DNA from: Bifidobacterium vansinderenii
GTDB lineage: Bacteria > Actinomycetota > Actinomycetes > Actinomycetales > Bifidobacteriaceae
Assembly: GCF_002234915.1 (NCBI RefSeq)
Contig: NZ_NEWD01000002.1
Coordinates: forward strand, 61 to 64,060
Direction: 5' to 3'
Length of the DNA: 64,000 nucleotides
The translations under genes were made by a program, and so were the position numbers. Under the pieces are notes generated by a model. The model did not search any database. It had not been told where the DNA came from and saw only the letters and a list, made by a program, of their open reading frames with translations. Numbering within the stretch: position 1 is the stretch's first letter; each line of letters opens with the position of its first letter. This document shows, piece by piece, positions 10,007 through 25,832 of the stretch.

Positions 10007-10864
10007 CTACTCGGCGAACGCCTGCCACCGTCCGTTTTCGTGGCGTACGGTGAGCGGCAACCCGAAGATGCGCGACACCCGTTCGGTGGTCAGTCCGTGC
10101 TCCAGATCGCCGGTGTAGATGATGGTTCCCGGAGCGGGATCGCCGCCACGCACCTTGGTCTCGTGCGCGAGCTTTTCATCCCCCTCGATTCTGCCCATCA
10201 CGGCGATATGGTCGAATCCTTCGGGGATCTCCTCGAGCCGGTGGGTGACCAGGATCACGGCACGGTCGCTCTGTTCCCGTCCCAGATCGCCCAGCGTCTT
10301 GACGACCAGTTCACGGCCGCCGAGGTCCAGACCCGTGGTCGGCTCGTCGAGAATGGCGAGTTCCGGATCGGCCATGAGTGCGCGGCAGATGAGCACGCGC
10401 GTGCGTTCGCCTTCGGACAGACGCCACATCTGCTTGCCTTCGAGGTAGTCGATGCCGAACCGGCGCATCAGGTCACGGGCTCGATTCATCTCCTCGTCGG
10501 TGTAGGTGTCGCGCCAGCGTCCCGTGGTGGCGGTGAGGGCGGTCACCACGGCGTCGAGAGGATCCTCGTCCGGGGGAAACGCACGGGACAGTTCCGCCGA
10601 GGACAGGCCGATTCTGTTGCGGTAGGAGAACACGTTCACCTTGCCCAGTCGGTTGCCGAGGATGTCCACCGTGCCTTCACTGGGGTACTTGCGCGTGGCC
10701 ATCATGGCGATCAGCGTGGATTTGCCGATGCCGTTGGGGCCGAACAGCACCCAGCGTTCCCCCCGACGGATGGTGAGGTTCACGTCGGTGACGATGACGC
10801 GACGGCTGCGTCGGAATTCGACGCCGTTCAGTTGCAGGGCGATGTCGTTACTCGCGTTGTTCAT
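10007..10864 (-). CDS. ABC transporter ATP-binding protein (ModF/YlmA-like)
   Basis: Single ABC nucleotide-binding domain of 285 aa, starting MNNASNDIALQLNGVEF. Walker A GPNGIGKST is near residue 40, signature LSEGERTRVLICRAL in the middle, Walker B LAILDEPTTGLDLGGRE, and switch His in ILVTHRLEEI. It resembles COG1119 (ModF/YlmA) ATPases. No permease or binding protein is adjacent, so either the partner is elsewhere or it has a non-transport role. Start ATG 10864 is supported by CGAGGAAC upstream; the open frame upstream of it runs antisense to glgA-region coding and is spurious. Confidence 0.9.
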   Translation of the reverse strand: MNNASNDIALQLNGVEFRRSRRVIVTDVNLTIRRGERWVLFGPNGIGKSTLIAMMATRKYPSEGTVDILGNRLGKVNVFSYRNRIGLSSAELSRAFPPDEDPLDAVVTALTATTGRWRDTYTDEEMNRARDLMRRFGIDYLEGKQMWRLSEGERTRVLICRALMADPELAILDEPTTGLDLGGRELVVKTLGDLGREQSDRAVILVTHRLEEIPEGFDHIAVMGRIEGDEKLAHETKVRGGDPAPGTIIYTGDLEHGLTTERVSRIFGLPLTVRHENGRWQAFAE

Positions 10865-10906
10865 GGATCGGGTTCCTCGTGTCCGTGTGATGTCCTCATG
10901 ACATGG

Positions 10907-10933
10907 GACGGGCTCCCAAGTCGGGAGCCCGTC
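10907..10933 (-). terminator. Strong hairpin after glgA
   Basis: Perfect 11-bp GC-rich stem, GACGGGCTCCC (10907-10917) with GGGAGCCCGTC (10923-10933), loop of 5. It lies 26 bp downstream of the glgA stop on the minus strand and before the ABC gene. No long U-tract. Confidence 0.65.
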
Positions 10934-10958
10934 ATGACAATCGGCCGTGCCGTATGGT

Positions 10959-12197
10959 TCAGCCGTTGATGATCTTGTTGTACACCTCGATGGTGCGGTC
11001 GGCGATGGTCTCCCAGCTGAACACGTCGCGGGCGCGCGCGTAGCCGGCCTCGCCCATCTTCTTGGCGAGTTCGGGGTCACGCATGACCTTGTTGATGGCG
11101 TCGGCCATGTCGTGCACGAACTTGTCGGGGTTGGTGGGGGTGCCGGTGCCGTCGTGCAGCTGGTCGATCGGCACAAGGTAGCCGGTCTCGCCGTCGACGA
11201 CGACTTCGGGGATGCCGCCGGTGGCGCTGGCGACCACGGGCAGACCGCAGGCCATGGCCTCAAGGTTCACGATGCCGAGCGGCTCGTAGATGCTCGGGCA
11301 GATGAAGGCGTCGCAGCCATGCTCGAGGGCGCTGAGCTCCGGCTTGGGAAGCATCTCCTCAATCCAGATGATGTTGCCGCGCTCCTTGTCGAGTTCAGCG
11401 AAGGCGTTCTTGACCTCCTCCATGATCTCCGGAGTGTCAGGGGCGCCGGCGCACAGCACGACCTGCACGTCCTTGTCCACGAAGTGCAGCGCCTGCAGCA
11501 GGTACGGCAGACCCTTCTGACGGGTGATGCGACCGACGAACAGCAGCGTGGGCTTGCTGCGGTCGATGTGGTAGCGGTCGAACACGCCCCAGCCCGGATC
11601 GTCGTCCGCGGGGGTGGCGAACTCGCTCATCGTGATGCCGTTGTACACGACGTGCACCTTGTCCGGGTCGACGTTCGGGTAGGCGGCGAGGATGTCCTCC
11701 TTCATACCGCCGGACACGGCGATGATGCCGTCGGCGTGTTCGTAGGCGTCACGCTCGGCCCAGGAGCTCAGGTTGTAGCCGCCACCGAGCTGCTCCTTCT
11801 TCCAAGGGCGGAACGGCTCGAGGCTGTGGGCGGTGATGACCAGCGGGATCTCGTGAAGCTGCTGGGCGAGACGGCCGGCCAGGCAGGCGTACCAGGTGTG
11901 GGCGTGGACGATGTCCGCATCGACATCGTTGGCGATCTGCAGATCCACACCGAAGGTCTTCAGTGCCGCGTTGGCGTCGGAAAGCTCGGCGGGCGTGTTG
12001 TAGCCCACGACGTTGAGGCTGCCCTTGGGCGAGTCGCCGGGGATCGCCGGAATGTCGTCGGAAGTACGCGGACCGTCGAATGCGCGAACGGTCACGTCAA
12101 TGCGCTCCGCCAGTACCTTGGACAGCTCCTCGGCATGGACGCCTGCGCCACCATAGATGTGCGGCGGGTACTCACGGGTGAGGATATCGACTTTCAT
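10959..12197 (-). CDS. glgA: Glycogen synthase, actinobacterial GT4 type (or maltose-1-phosphate synthase)
   Basis: Retaining glycosyltransferase of 412 aa, starting MKVDILTREYPPHIYGGAGVH, which is typical of the actinobacterial (TIGR02149-like) glycogen synthase family. The sugar-nucleotide site EPLGIVNLE (E-x7-E) is near residue 315 within ICPSIYEPLGIVNLEAMACG. ATG 12197 is preceded by AAAGGAGACGTCA. Some members of this family (mycobacterial GlgM) use ADP-glucose and glucose-1-phosphate to make maltose-1-phosphate, so the acceptor is uncertain. No other glg gene is adjacent. Confidence 0.9.
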   Translation of the reverse strand: MKVDILTREYPPHIYGGAGVHAEELSKVLAERIDVTVRAFDGPRTSDDIPAIPGDSPKGSLNVVGYNTPAELSDANAALKTFGVDLQIANDVDADIVHAHTWYACLAGRLAQQLHEIPLVITAHSLEPFRPWKKEQLGGGYNLSSWAERDAYEHADGIIAVSGGMKEDILAAYPNVDPDKVHVVYNGITMSEFATPADDDPGWGVFDRYHIDRSKPTLLFVGRITRQKGLPYLLQALHFVDKDVQVVLCAGAPDTPEIMEEVKNAFAELDKERGNIIWIEEMLPKPELSALEHGCDAFICPSIYEPLGIVNLEAMACGLPVVASATGGIPEVVVDGETGYLVPIDQLHDGTGTPTNPDKFVHDMADAINKVMRDPELAKKMGEAGYARARDVFSWETIADRTIEVYNKIING

Positions 12198-12243
12198 TGA
12201 CGTCTCCTTTGAACAAATGAACAACATATCCCAGTATATGAAA

Positions 12244-12268
12244 GAACCGCCGGAAAACCCGGCGGTTC
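12244..12268 (-). terminator. Intrinsic terminator after the small membrane protein gene
   Basis: Perfect 10-bp stem, GAACCGCCGG (12244-12253) and CCGGCGGTTC (12259-12268), loop AAAAC. On the minus strand it is followed by a short T-rich stretch. It separates the gene ending at 12334 from glgA. Confidence 0.75.
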
Positions 12269-12333
12269 ATCACATGTTTCTCGCGAATTTGCAGGAAGGT
12301 CGGTCCAATCGGTCCCGACACGCCATACACACG

Positions 12334-12783
12334 CTAGACGGCGGTGCCGTACTCATCCAGATTCGGATTGTCCTTGGGGTTGCCGGCCACGAAGAACAGG
12401 CTGAGCACGCCCACGGCAAACACCGCGGCCACCACGATGGTGGCCCACGTCGGCATTCCCGGAATCCACATGACCACAAGGAACGCGATGGCGGACAGGA
12501 TGATCAGAGCCCAGCTGACGAAACGAAGCCAGCCGCGCACCCCTCGGGGAGCGCCGGGCTTGCGCATCGTACGCGCGGACGACGCGGACTGCTCGGGCAG
12601 GTCACTGGACGCCGTGGGCTTCCATTCGGCCGTCTGACCGTTTTCCAGACGAACGGACCTTTCCTGCAACGAATACTCATCGACCATCCCTTGACGGGAA
12701 CGGGTCTGAACACGTTGCGGCTGGCTGTTAGTCCCGCGACGACTGCGCTTGGCATTGGCGCGGCGCTCTCCTCGATTAGGCAT
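12334..12783 (-). CDS. Small two-helix membrane protein of unknown function
   Basis: A 149-aa protein starting MPNRGERRANAKRSRRG. The N-terminal 85 residues are basic and Ser/Arg-rich and probably cytoplasmic. Two hydrophobic helices follow, around residues 86-108 (WALIILSAIAFLVVMWI) and 112-132 (ATIVVAAVFAVGVLSLFFV), then an acidic tail NPNLDEYG. AAAGGAGCGATC precedes the ATG. I do not recognise the family; it looks like an actinobacterial membrane protein of unknown role. Confidence 0.75.
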   Translation of the reverse strand: MPNRGERRANAKRSRRGTNSQPQRVQTRSRQGMVDEYSLQERSVRLENGQTAEWKPTASSDLPEQSASSARTMRKPGAPRGVRGWLRFVSWALIILSAIAFLVVMWIPGMPTWATIVVAAVFAVGVLSLFFVAGNPKDNPNLDEYGTAV

Positions 12784-12831
12784 GATCGCTCCTTTGACGA
12801 CGTATCACTGACTGCGAGTATAACCCTTTGG

Positions 12832-14361
12832 TCAGCGAGGGAGCATCATCGGGCGCTTCGACGCGGTGATCGGCGCGGGCAGCTCGGTGGAACCGGTCAG
12901 GTAGCGATCCACAGCGGCGGCGCAGGAGCGGCCTTCGGAGATCGCCCACACCACGAGGCTCTGGCCACGGCCGGCGTCACCGCACGCGAACACGCCGTCC
13001 TGGCTGGTGGCGAAGGAGTCGTTCCTGGCCACGTTGCCGCGACGGTCGAGCTCGACGGGCAGCTGGTCCACCAGCGTGTCGGTCTCAGGATGCAGGAAGC
13101 CTACGGAGATCAGCACCAGATCGGCGGGGATCACGCGCTCGGTGCCGGGCTGGCGGGTGAACGGGCCGTTCTCGCCCGGAGCCACGCTCACGATCTTCAG
13201 GCCGGTGACGTGACCACGCTCGTCGGCCACGAAGCCCTCGGCGGTCGCGCCGTCGATCTCGTGCACGTTCTTCGGATCCGTGGCGCCCTCGAACTCCACC
13301 GAATCGGTGTCGTACACGTAGGTGCCACCCTCCTCCATGGAGGAGGTCTTCTGGTAGATGCGGGCGTAGGTCGGCCACGGCTGGTTGGCGGGACGCTCGG
13401 AAGGCTCCTTGCTCATGATCTGCAGCACGGTCACGGACTTCGCGCCCTGACGGATCGAAGTGCCGAGGCAGTCGGAACCGGTGTCGCCGCCGCCGATCAC
13501 CACCACGTGCTTGTCCTTGGCGGTGATGTCGTTGACCGGCTTCTTGCCCCACACGCGACGGGTGGCGTCCGGCAGGAAGTCCATGGCGAAGTGGATGCCG
13601 TCGAGCTCACGGCCGGGCAGCTTCATGTCGCGCGGCACCGTGGAGCCGATGGCCACCACGACGGCGTCGTAACGGGAGCGCAGGTCATCCCAGGAGATGT
13701 CCTTGCCGATCTCCACGTTGGTCTCGAAGCGGGTGCCCTCGGCCTCCATCTGCTCCACTCGACGGTCGATCAGGGACTTGTCGAGCTTGAAGTTCGGAAT
13801 GCCGTAGCGCATCAGGCCGCCGATGGCGTCGGCGCGCTCGTAGACGACCACAGTGTGGCCGGCGCGGGTGAGCTGCTGGGCGCAGGCGAGACCGGAGGGG
13901 CCGGAACCCACAACGGCGACAGTCTGGTCGGTCAGACGCTGCGGGGGCAGCGGCTTGACGTAGTCGAGGTTCCACGCCTGATCGATGATCGTCTGCTCGT
14001 CGAGCTTGATCATGGTCGGCGGCTGGTGAATGCCCAGCACGCAGGCGGACTCGCACAGCGCCGGGCAGATGCGACCGGTGACCTCGGGGAAGTTGTTGGT
14101 CATGGACAGCTTACCGTAGGCGTCCTCCCACTGGCCCTGACGGACCAGATCGTTGAATTCGGGGATGACGTTGCCCAGCGGGCAGCCGGTCATGCAGAAC
14201 GGCGTGCCGCAGTCCATGCAGCGTGCAGCCTGTTCCTGGGTCCACGGCTGCAGACCGGACTCGGCATGGACGTCCAGCCAGTCCTTGATGCGTTCCTGGA
14301 CCGGACGCTCCGCGAGCTCACGACGGGAACGGACCTTCAGAAAACCTCTAGGATCGCCCAT
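12832..14361 (-). CDS. gltD: Glutamate synthase (NADPH) small subunit
   Basis: Feeds electrons from NADPH through FAD and Fe-S clusters to GltB. The 509-aa product has the N-terminal cysteine clusters ARCMDCGTPFC, GCPLGNVIP and CPALCESACVLG, the FAD-binding VAVVGSGPSGLACAQQL near residue 150, and the NADPH-binding VVVIGGGDTGSDC near residue 290. The ATG lies 2 nt after the gltB stop, with GGAAGGAG inside gltB, so the two subunits are translated in tandem. Confidence 0.97.
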   Translation of the reverse strand: MGDPRGFLKVRSRRELAERPVQERIKDWLDVHAESGLQPWTQEQAARCMDCGTPFCMTGCPLGNVIPEFNDLVRQGQWEDAYGKLSMTNNFPEVTGRICPALCESACVLGIHQPPTMIKLDEQTIIDQAWNLDYVKPLPPQRLTDQTVAVVGSGPSGLACAQQLTRAGHTVVVYERADAIGGLMRYGIPNFKLDKSLIDRRVEQMEAEGTRFETNVEIGKDISWDDLRSRYDAVVVAIGSTVPRDMKLPGRELDGIHFAMDFLPDATRRVWGKKPVNDITAKDKHVVVIGGGDTGSDCLGTSIRQGAKSVTVLQIMSKEPSERPANQPWPTYARIYQKTSSMEEGGTYVYDTDSVEFEGATDPKNVHEIDGATAEGFVADERGHVTGLKIVSVAPGENGPFTRQPGTERVIPADLVLISVGFLHPETDTLVDQLPVELDRRGNVARNDSFATSQDGVFACGDAGRGQSLVVWAISEGRSCAAAVDRYLTGSTELPAPITASKRPMMLPR

Positions 14362-14363
14362 GT

Positions 14364-18935
<4,572 letters not shown>

Positions 18936-19082
18936 CGAAATCACCTCTGGGCTAGGGCAGGACGCACCTGCATTTTGAATTGCCTTGACAGAATACAGCC
19001 TTTGTGTATCTTAGAGGCAAATCGGATCCCATATCACAAAAGCCAAAACTTTTAAAGACTTTTCTTTTCTAGGGCTTTGATA

Positions 19083-19101
19083 TGTTCCATATAGTGAGAC
19101 A
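19083..19101. promoter_or_regulatory. Candidate operator upstream of gltBD
   Basis: TGTTCCATATAGTGAGACA is a 19-bp imperfect palindrome of the form TGT-N2-CA-N5-TG-N2-ACA. It lies about 150 bp upstream of the gltB start in the 352-bp non-coding gap that precedes the operon. The form suits a dimeric regulator; the cognate protein is not in the window. Confidence 0.35.
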
Positions 19102-19287
19102 GCGTGTGTCGCCGTGGCATATCACCGCGCACGACACGCCCGTGCGTAACATTCTCGAAACGCGATACGACACGCCGAAGGGGTTCGTTCGACGTGCCGT
19201 ATCGACAGAAAAACGGGATTTTTTGAGGACTTCCCAACAACCTTCATACGATCCGCTTCGCGAATCAACCCCGCGAATCACTTGGCT

Positions 19288-20457
19288 TTACAGATCACAC
19301 AGATCGAAGAAATCACCGATCAACGCGTCGTTCAGTAGACGTCCCCGACGAGTCGGGATCACGCGATCGCCGTCAAGGACGATCAGACCATCATCAGACA
19401 ACGTGTTGAGCTGTGATCGGTCCAGCGTGCGCCCCAGTTTTGACTCCACGTGTTCGAGGCTCAGCCCCTCACGCAGACGCAGACCCAGCATGATGGTCTC
19501 TTCAAGATCCTCGTCCGGGCTGATATGCTCGCTGCCCTGCCACGGCACCCGGCCTTCGGCAATGGCGGTACCCCATAGACGGGGATGCGCGATGTCCCAC
19601 GATCGCAAGGCATCCGGTGCCGCGTAATGCGAATGCGCCCCGGGGCCAAGACCGGCCCAGTCCACGTTGCGCCAATAGCCCAGATTATGGCGGCTCTCGT
19701 ACCCGGGACGGGCCCAGTTGGAGACCTCGTACCATTGCAGTCCGGCGGCGGTGAACAGGTCGTCGGCGATCTCGTACTTGGCCGCCTCGTCATCGTCGTC
19801 GGGCTCCGGAAGCCGTCCCGCGGCGATCATGCGCCCCATCTTCGTGGTGGGTTCCACGGTGAGCGCATACGCCGAGATGTGGTTCACGCCGAGGTCTATG
19901 GCCGCTCGGACCGAGGTGCGCCAGTCGTCGAGGCTCTCCCCCGGCGCGCCGTAGATCAGGTCCACGCTGGAGCGCAGTCCGGCACGGTCGGCCGCACGAA
20001 CGCCGGCCTCAACGTTGGCCGGCGTATGCGTGCGGTCCAGCGTGCGCAGCACATGCGGCACGGCAGACTGCATGCCGAAGGAGACCCGGGTGAAGCCGCC
20101 GTCGGCGAGCGCCTGAACGTACTCGGCGTCCACGGTGTCCGGATTGGCTTCGGTCGTGATCTCGGCGTTGTCCTCGATACCCCAGATGCTGCGGATCGCA
20201 TCGAGCATGCGGATCAGATCGGCGGCGGGCAGAATGGTGGGAGTGCCGCCGCCGAAGAAGACCGTGGACGCCGCCGGCTCGTCGATCCCGTGATCGAGCT
20301 GCCACCGGCGCACGAGCTTCATCTCTTTGATCACCATGGTCGCGTAGTTGCCGCGGCTGGCGCCCGCGCCAAGGTCGGTCGCCGTGTAGGTGTTGAAGTC
20401 GCAGTATCCGCAGCGCCGCATGCAGAACGGCACGTGGATGTAGATTTCGTAGGCCAC
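19288..20457 (-). CDS. hemW: Radical SAM heme chaperone HemW
   Basis: HemN-related radical SAM protein of 389 aa that delivers heme; it lacks coproporphyrinogen oxidase function in characterised members. The CMRRCGYC motif (CxxxCxxC, residues 12-19) binds the 4Fe-4S cluster. VFFGGGTPT and SFGMQSAVP are the SAM-site and HemW-family motifs. HemW-type N-terminus MAYEIYIHVPFCMRRC. The GTG start at 20457 is 10 nt after the lepA stop, so the two are co-transcribed, an association common in bacteria. Confidence 0.93.
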   Translation of the reverse strand: MAYEIYIHVPFCMRRCGYCDFNTYTATDLGAGASRGNYATMVIKEMKLVRRWQLDHGIDEPAASTVFFGGGTPTILPAADLIRMLDAIRSIWGIEDNAEITTEANPDTVDAEYVQALADGGFTRVSFGMQSAVPHVLRTLDRTHTPANVEAGVRAADRAGLRSSVDLIYGAPGESLDDWRTSVRAAIDLGVNHISAYALTVEPTTKMGRMIAAGRLPEPDDDDEAAKYEIADDLFTAAGLQWYEVSNWARPGYESRHNLGYWRNVDWAGLGPGAHSHYAAPDALRSWDIAHPRLWGTAIAEGRVPWQGSEHISPDEDLEETIMLGLRLREGLSLEHVESKLGRTLDRSQLNTLSDDGLIVLDGDRVIPTRRGRLLNDALIGDFFDLCDL

Positions 20458-20467
20458 TTGCGGTGGG

Positions 20468-22348
<1,881 letters not shown>

Positions 22349-22427
22349 ACTAGTCTCCTTGTCAACCGCATGGGCATACGACGTTTATTCCAAAACCACC
22401 AGTTTACAGTCAACCGTTGTCACACGG

Positions 22428-23312
22428 TCAGCGCACGACGTTGCCACGTGCGAACTGGTCGGCCCACGACTGCGAGTTCACGTTGGTCGCAGGGTCGCCG
22501 GAGATACGGCCCTTGGGGTCGTGCAGTGCATCGATGGCGGCCATCTCGGCGTCGGTCAGTTCGAAGCCGAACAGGTCGAGGTTCTGACGCATGCGGTCGG
22601 GATGCGACGACTTGGGGATGATCACGCGACCGGACTGCACGTGCCAGCGCAGTACCGCCTGCGCCGGGCTCACGCCGTGGTGTTCGGCTGCCGCGAGCAC
22701 CGCCGGGGTGTTCATGTCGCCGCCGTGACCCAGCGGAGAGTATGCCTCCACCGCGATGTCGTGTTCGGCGCAGTACGCACGCACCTCAGGCTGGGAGAAC
22801 CGAGGATGCACCTCGATCTGGTTGATGGACGGAACCTGCCCCGTCTCGTCGATGAGCCGCTGCAGATGCTCGGGCAGGAAGTTCGACACGCCTGCGGAAC
22901 GCAGCACTCCCTCGCTCTTGAGATCGAGCAGCGCCTTGAACGTCTCCACGTATCGGTCGATCGCCGGGAATGGCCAGTGGATCAGATAGAGATCAAGAAC
23001 ATCCACGCCCAGCTTGCGGCGGGACTCCTCGAACGCCACCTTCGTCGGCTCGTATCCCTGATCGCAGTTGCGCAGCTTGGTGGCGACGAACACCTTGCCG
23101 GCCATGCCAGTGGCCCTGAGCGCGTCACCCACGCCCTCCTCGTTGTAGTAGGCGGCGGCGGTGTCGAAATGGCGGTATCCGATCTCCAGCGCCTCCTCCA
23201 CGGCCCGCTGGGTGTCCTTCGCAGGAATCTGATAGGTGCCGAATCCCACCTGCGGGATCGCCACGCCGTCGTTCAGCCGGATATCCTGCACACCGTCGTA
23301 CTTGTCTGTCAT
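22428..23312 (-). CDS. Aldo/keto reductase (AKR5-like)
   Basis: NADPH-dependent aldo/keto reductase of 294 aa, of the 2,5-diketo-D-gluconate reductase-like group. The catalytic tetrad is visible: Asp and Tyr in GYRHFDTAAAYYNEEGVG (about residues 47-60), Lys in VFVATKLRN, His in YLIHWPFP. The C-terminal IPKSSHPDRMRQN matches the cofactor-binding motif. GGAAAGGACAGGCC precedes ATG 23312. Divergent from rpsT. Physiological substrate unknown. Confidence 0.92.
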   Translation of the reverse strand: MTDKYDGVQDIRLNDGVAIPQVGFGTYQIPAKDTQRAVEEALEIGYRHFDTAAAYYNEEGVGDALRATGMAGKVFVATKLRNCDQGYEPTKVAFEESRRKLGVDVLDLYLIHWPFPAIDRYVETFKALLDLKSEGVLRSAGVSNFLPEHLQRLIDETGQVPSINQIEVHPRFSQPEVRAYCAEHDIAVEAYSPLGHGGDMNTPAVLAAAEHHGVSPAQAVLRWHVQSGRVIIPKSSHPDRMRQNLDLFGFELTDAEMAAIDALHDPKGRISGDPATNVNSQSWADQFARGNVVR

Positions 23313-23432
23313 GGCCTGTCCTTTCCTTGCCCGGAACCGGCGAAGGGCCGGTCCTTCGTTTCTCAGAATACCGTTCCGGCGCCGTTGTTTCCGGGATGCG
23401 ACATGATCGGCAGGAGAAAATCCTCTGAAGAG

Positions 23433-23461
23433 TTGGCTTCCGTCCTTGCCCGTGGTATACT
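23433..23461 (+). promoter_or_regulatory. Sigma-70-type promoter of rpsT
   Basis: -35 TTGGCT (23433-23438) and -10 TATACT (23456-23461) with the ideal 17-bp spacer, giving an expected transcript start near 23468, about 38 nt before the rpsT start. Confidence 0.75.
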
Positions 23462-23505
23462 ATTCGCTCGTATGTCCGTTTAGAACACGTCGTTTGGAGT
23501 ACATA

Positions 23506-23766
23506 GTGGCAAACATCAAGTCGCAGAAGAAGCGCGTCCTGACCAACGAGAAGGCCCACATCCGCAATGTGGCCTACAAGAGCGAGCTGAAGACCGCCGT
23601 GCGCAAGGTCCGCGAAGCCATCGCCGCCGGCGATAAGGCCGCCGCCGAGGCCGCCTACCGCGTCGCCGCTCAGAAGCTGGACAAGGCTGCCGGCCGTGGC
23701 ATCATCCACAAGAACCAGGCCGCCAACCGCAAGTCCGGTCTGGCCCTCGCCGTGAACGCCCTCTGA
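23506..23766 (+). CDS. rpsT: 30S ribosomal protein S20
   Basis: bS20 of 86 aa, starting (GTG) [21 protein letters not shown], the conserved S20 N-terminus. It binds 16S rRNA early in 30S assembly. TTGGAGTACATA lies upstream of GTG 23506. The frame is open for 20 more upstream codons but these overlap the promoter. Monocistronic, with its own promoter and terminator. Confidence 0.97.
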   Translation: MANIKSQKKRVLTNEKAHIRNVAYKSELKTAVRKVREAIAAGDKAAAEAAYRVAAQKLDKAAGRGIIHKNQAANRKSGLALAVNAL

Positions 23767-23840
23767 TCGTCGTTCATAGCCTATAGGCGCTTCGGGATTC
23801 ACCCGCGATCCACATGTGACGGCGTGAATTCATAGACGTG

Positions 23841-23874
23841 AAAGCCCCGCAGGATTATTCCCGCGGGGCTTTTT
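23841..23874. terminator. Terminator shared by convergent rpsT and ribH
   Basis: Perfect 10-bp stem, AAAGCCCCGC (23841-23850) and GCGGGGCTTT (23863-23872), followed by TTTTT on the plus strand and by TTT on the minus strand. It lies between the convergent ends of rpsT and the rib operon. Confidence 0.9.
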
Positions 23875-23897
23875 CGTATTGTCGGCAGACGGAGAGG

Positions 23898-24392
23898 TCA
23901 CTCCCCGGCGTCGATGGAACGCAGCACGTCGATCATTTCCAGGGCGCCGAGCGCGCAGTCGAAGCCCTTGTTGCCGGCCTTGGTTCCGGCGCGTTCGATG
24001 GCCTGTTCGATGTTCTCGGTGGTGATGACGCCGAACAGCACCGGCACGTCGGTGTTCAGGGACACCTGCGCGATGCCCTTGGCCGTCTCGTTGCACACCA
24101 GATCGTAGTGGGAGGTGCTGCCGCGGATGATCGCACCAAGGCAGATCACCGCATCGTAGCGGCCCGTGTTCACCATGCGCTTCGCGGCGATCGGGATCTC
24201 GAACGATCCGGGCACCCATGCCACGTCGATGTCGGAGTCCTCAACGCCATGCCGACGCAGTCCGTCCTGGGCGCCGGACAGCAGTTTGGACGTGATGAAC
24301 TCGTTGAAGCGTGCGACCACGATGCCGATGCGCACCGGTCGTCCGGACTGCGGCTGTGCCTTGGCTACGAGGCTTCCTTCGAATACCGTCAT
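23898..24392 (-). CDS. ribH: 6,7-dimethyl-8-ribityllumazine synthase
   Basis: Condenses the RibA/D pyrimidine product with 3,4-dihydroxybutanone phosphate. The 164-aa length is normal. Motifs: [45 protein letters not shown] (phosphate and active-site His) and [14 protein letters not shown]. Last gene of the ribD-ribE-ribBA-ribH operon; AAAGGAG lies 11 nt before the ATG. Confidence 0.97.
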   Translation of the reverse strand: MTVFEGSLVAKAQPQSGRPVRIGIVVARFNEFITSKLLSGAQDGLRRHGVEDSDIDVAWVPGSFEIPIAAKRMVNTGRYDAVICLGAIIRGSTSHYDLVCNETAKGIAQVSLNTDVPVLFGVITTENIEQAIERAGTKAGNKGFDCALGALEMIDVLRSIDAGE

Positions 24393-24461
24393 GATTGTGT
24401 TGCTCCTTTTGTCTGTCTGGTTGGAGATATCGGAAAATATTGTGCGACCGATCGGTCCGCA

Positions 24462-25739
24462 TCAGTCCGCGATCGCACCGATGAGATGTCCCATGCGATG
24501 CCGCTTGGTGGACAGGTATCGTGCGTCGAACTCGTTCGGTTCGATGACGATCGGCACGCGATCGGCCACGACGATGCCGGCCTGTTCCAGCTGCTCGATC
24601 TTGTCGGGGTTGTTGGTCATCAGGTCGATCGATCCGATGCCCAGGTCCTCGAGGATGGCCGCGGCCGTGCTGTATTCGCGCATGTCGGCAGGGAATCCGA
24701 GCTCGAGGTTGGCGTCGAGCGTGTCGAAGCCCTGCTCCTGCAGTTCGTAGGTGCGCAGCTTGTTGAGCAGCCCGATGCCGCGTCCCTCCTGGCTGAGATA
24801 CAACACCACTCCCCTGCCGCGCTCGGCGATACGACGCATCGCCTCCTGCAGCTGCGGGCCGCAGTCGCAGCGCATGGATCCGAAGACGTCACCGGTCAGG
24901 CACTGGGAGTGCACGCGGCAGAGCACCGGCCCGGATACGGACTCCCCGCCGGCGATTGAAGCGAGGATGTCCTTGCCCATCACCAGCGCCACATGTTCAC
25001 CGCCGTTTTCGGATTCGTACCCGACCATGGTGAATCGTCCGTAGCGCGAGGGCAGGTCGACCGTCGCCACGCGGCGAACCGTGTGGGGGAACTCGTGCGT
25101 GCGGCGATACTCCTGCAGCTGGGCGATGGTGATGTACGCCAGTCCGTGTTCGGCGGCGAACTCCCGGAGGTCGTTTCGGCGCATCATGGTGCCGTCCGCC
25201 TTCATCATCTCGCAGCACAGGCCGCACGGTTCGAGTCCCGCCAGCCGGGCGAGGTCCACGGTGGCTTCGGTGTGTCCGTTGCGTTCCAGCACGCCGCCGG
25301 GGCGGGCCACCAGCGGGAACATGTGCCCGGGACGACGGAAATCCCCTGGCTTGGCGTCAGGGTCGATGCACGCCAGCGCGGTGACGGAACGGTCGCGTGC
25401 GCTGATGCCCGTGGACGTGGTCACATGGTCGATGGAGACGGTGAACGCCGTCTGGTGGTTGTCGGTGTTCGACGCACACATCGGCGGCAGGTCCAGTCGT
25501 TCGGCGATCTCGCCGCTCATCGGGGTGCAGATGAGGCCGCGACCGTGGGTGGCCATGAAGGCGATGTTGCCCGGAGTGGCGAAGCGTGCCGCACAGATGA
25601 GATCGCCTTCGTTCTCACGGCTTTCGTCGTCGGCGACCACCACGATGCGGCCCGCGGCGATGTCGCGGACGGCGCGCTCCACGGGGTCGATGTTCGGCTC
25701 GTGTTCCGAGTCAGAGTGGATGTTCGTTGTCTGGTTCAT
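24462..25739 (-). CDS. ribBA: Bifunctional 3,4-DHBP synthase / GTP cyclohydrolase II
   Basis: The 425-aa fusion supplies both riboflavin precursors. Residues 15-220 are the RibB domain (VVVADDESRENEGDLICAA, then RPGHMFPLVARPGGVLERNGHTEA). Residues 225-420 are RibA, with zinc ligands in CRVHSQCLTGDVFGSMRCDCGPQL (three Cys) and LYLSQEGRGIGL. ATG 25739 follows GAGGAACACATC. Third gene of the rib operon. Confidence 0.97.
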   Translation of the reverse strand: MNQTTNIHSDSEHEPNIDPVERAVRDIAAGRIVVVADDESRENEGDLICAARFATPGNIAFMATHGRGLICTPMSGEIAERLDLPPMCASNTDNHQTAFTVSIDHVTTSTGISARDRSVTALACIDPDAKPGDFRRPGHMFPLVARPGGVLERNGHTEATVDLARLAGLEPCGLCCEMMKADGTMMRRNDLREFAAEHGLAYITIAQLQEYRRTHEFPHTVRRVATVDLPSRYGRFTMVGYESENGGEHVALVMGKDILASIAGGESVSGPVLCRVHSQCLTGDVFGSMRCDCGPQLQEAMRRIAERGRGVVLYLSQEGRGIGLLNKLRTYELQEQGFDTLDANLELGFPADMREYSTAAAILEDLGIGSIDLMTNNPDKIEQLEQAGIVVADRVPIVIEPNEFDARYLSTKRHRMGHLIGAIAD

Positions 25740-25832
25740 GATGTGTTCCTCGATATGTTCGATGATGTGACGAATGAATAGGTGGCTGATATGTCACCGA
25801 TCATGTGCGGTCGGCCGCGACCGGCGCCGCGG

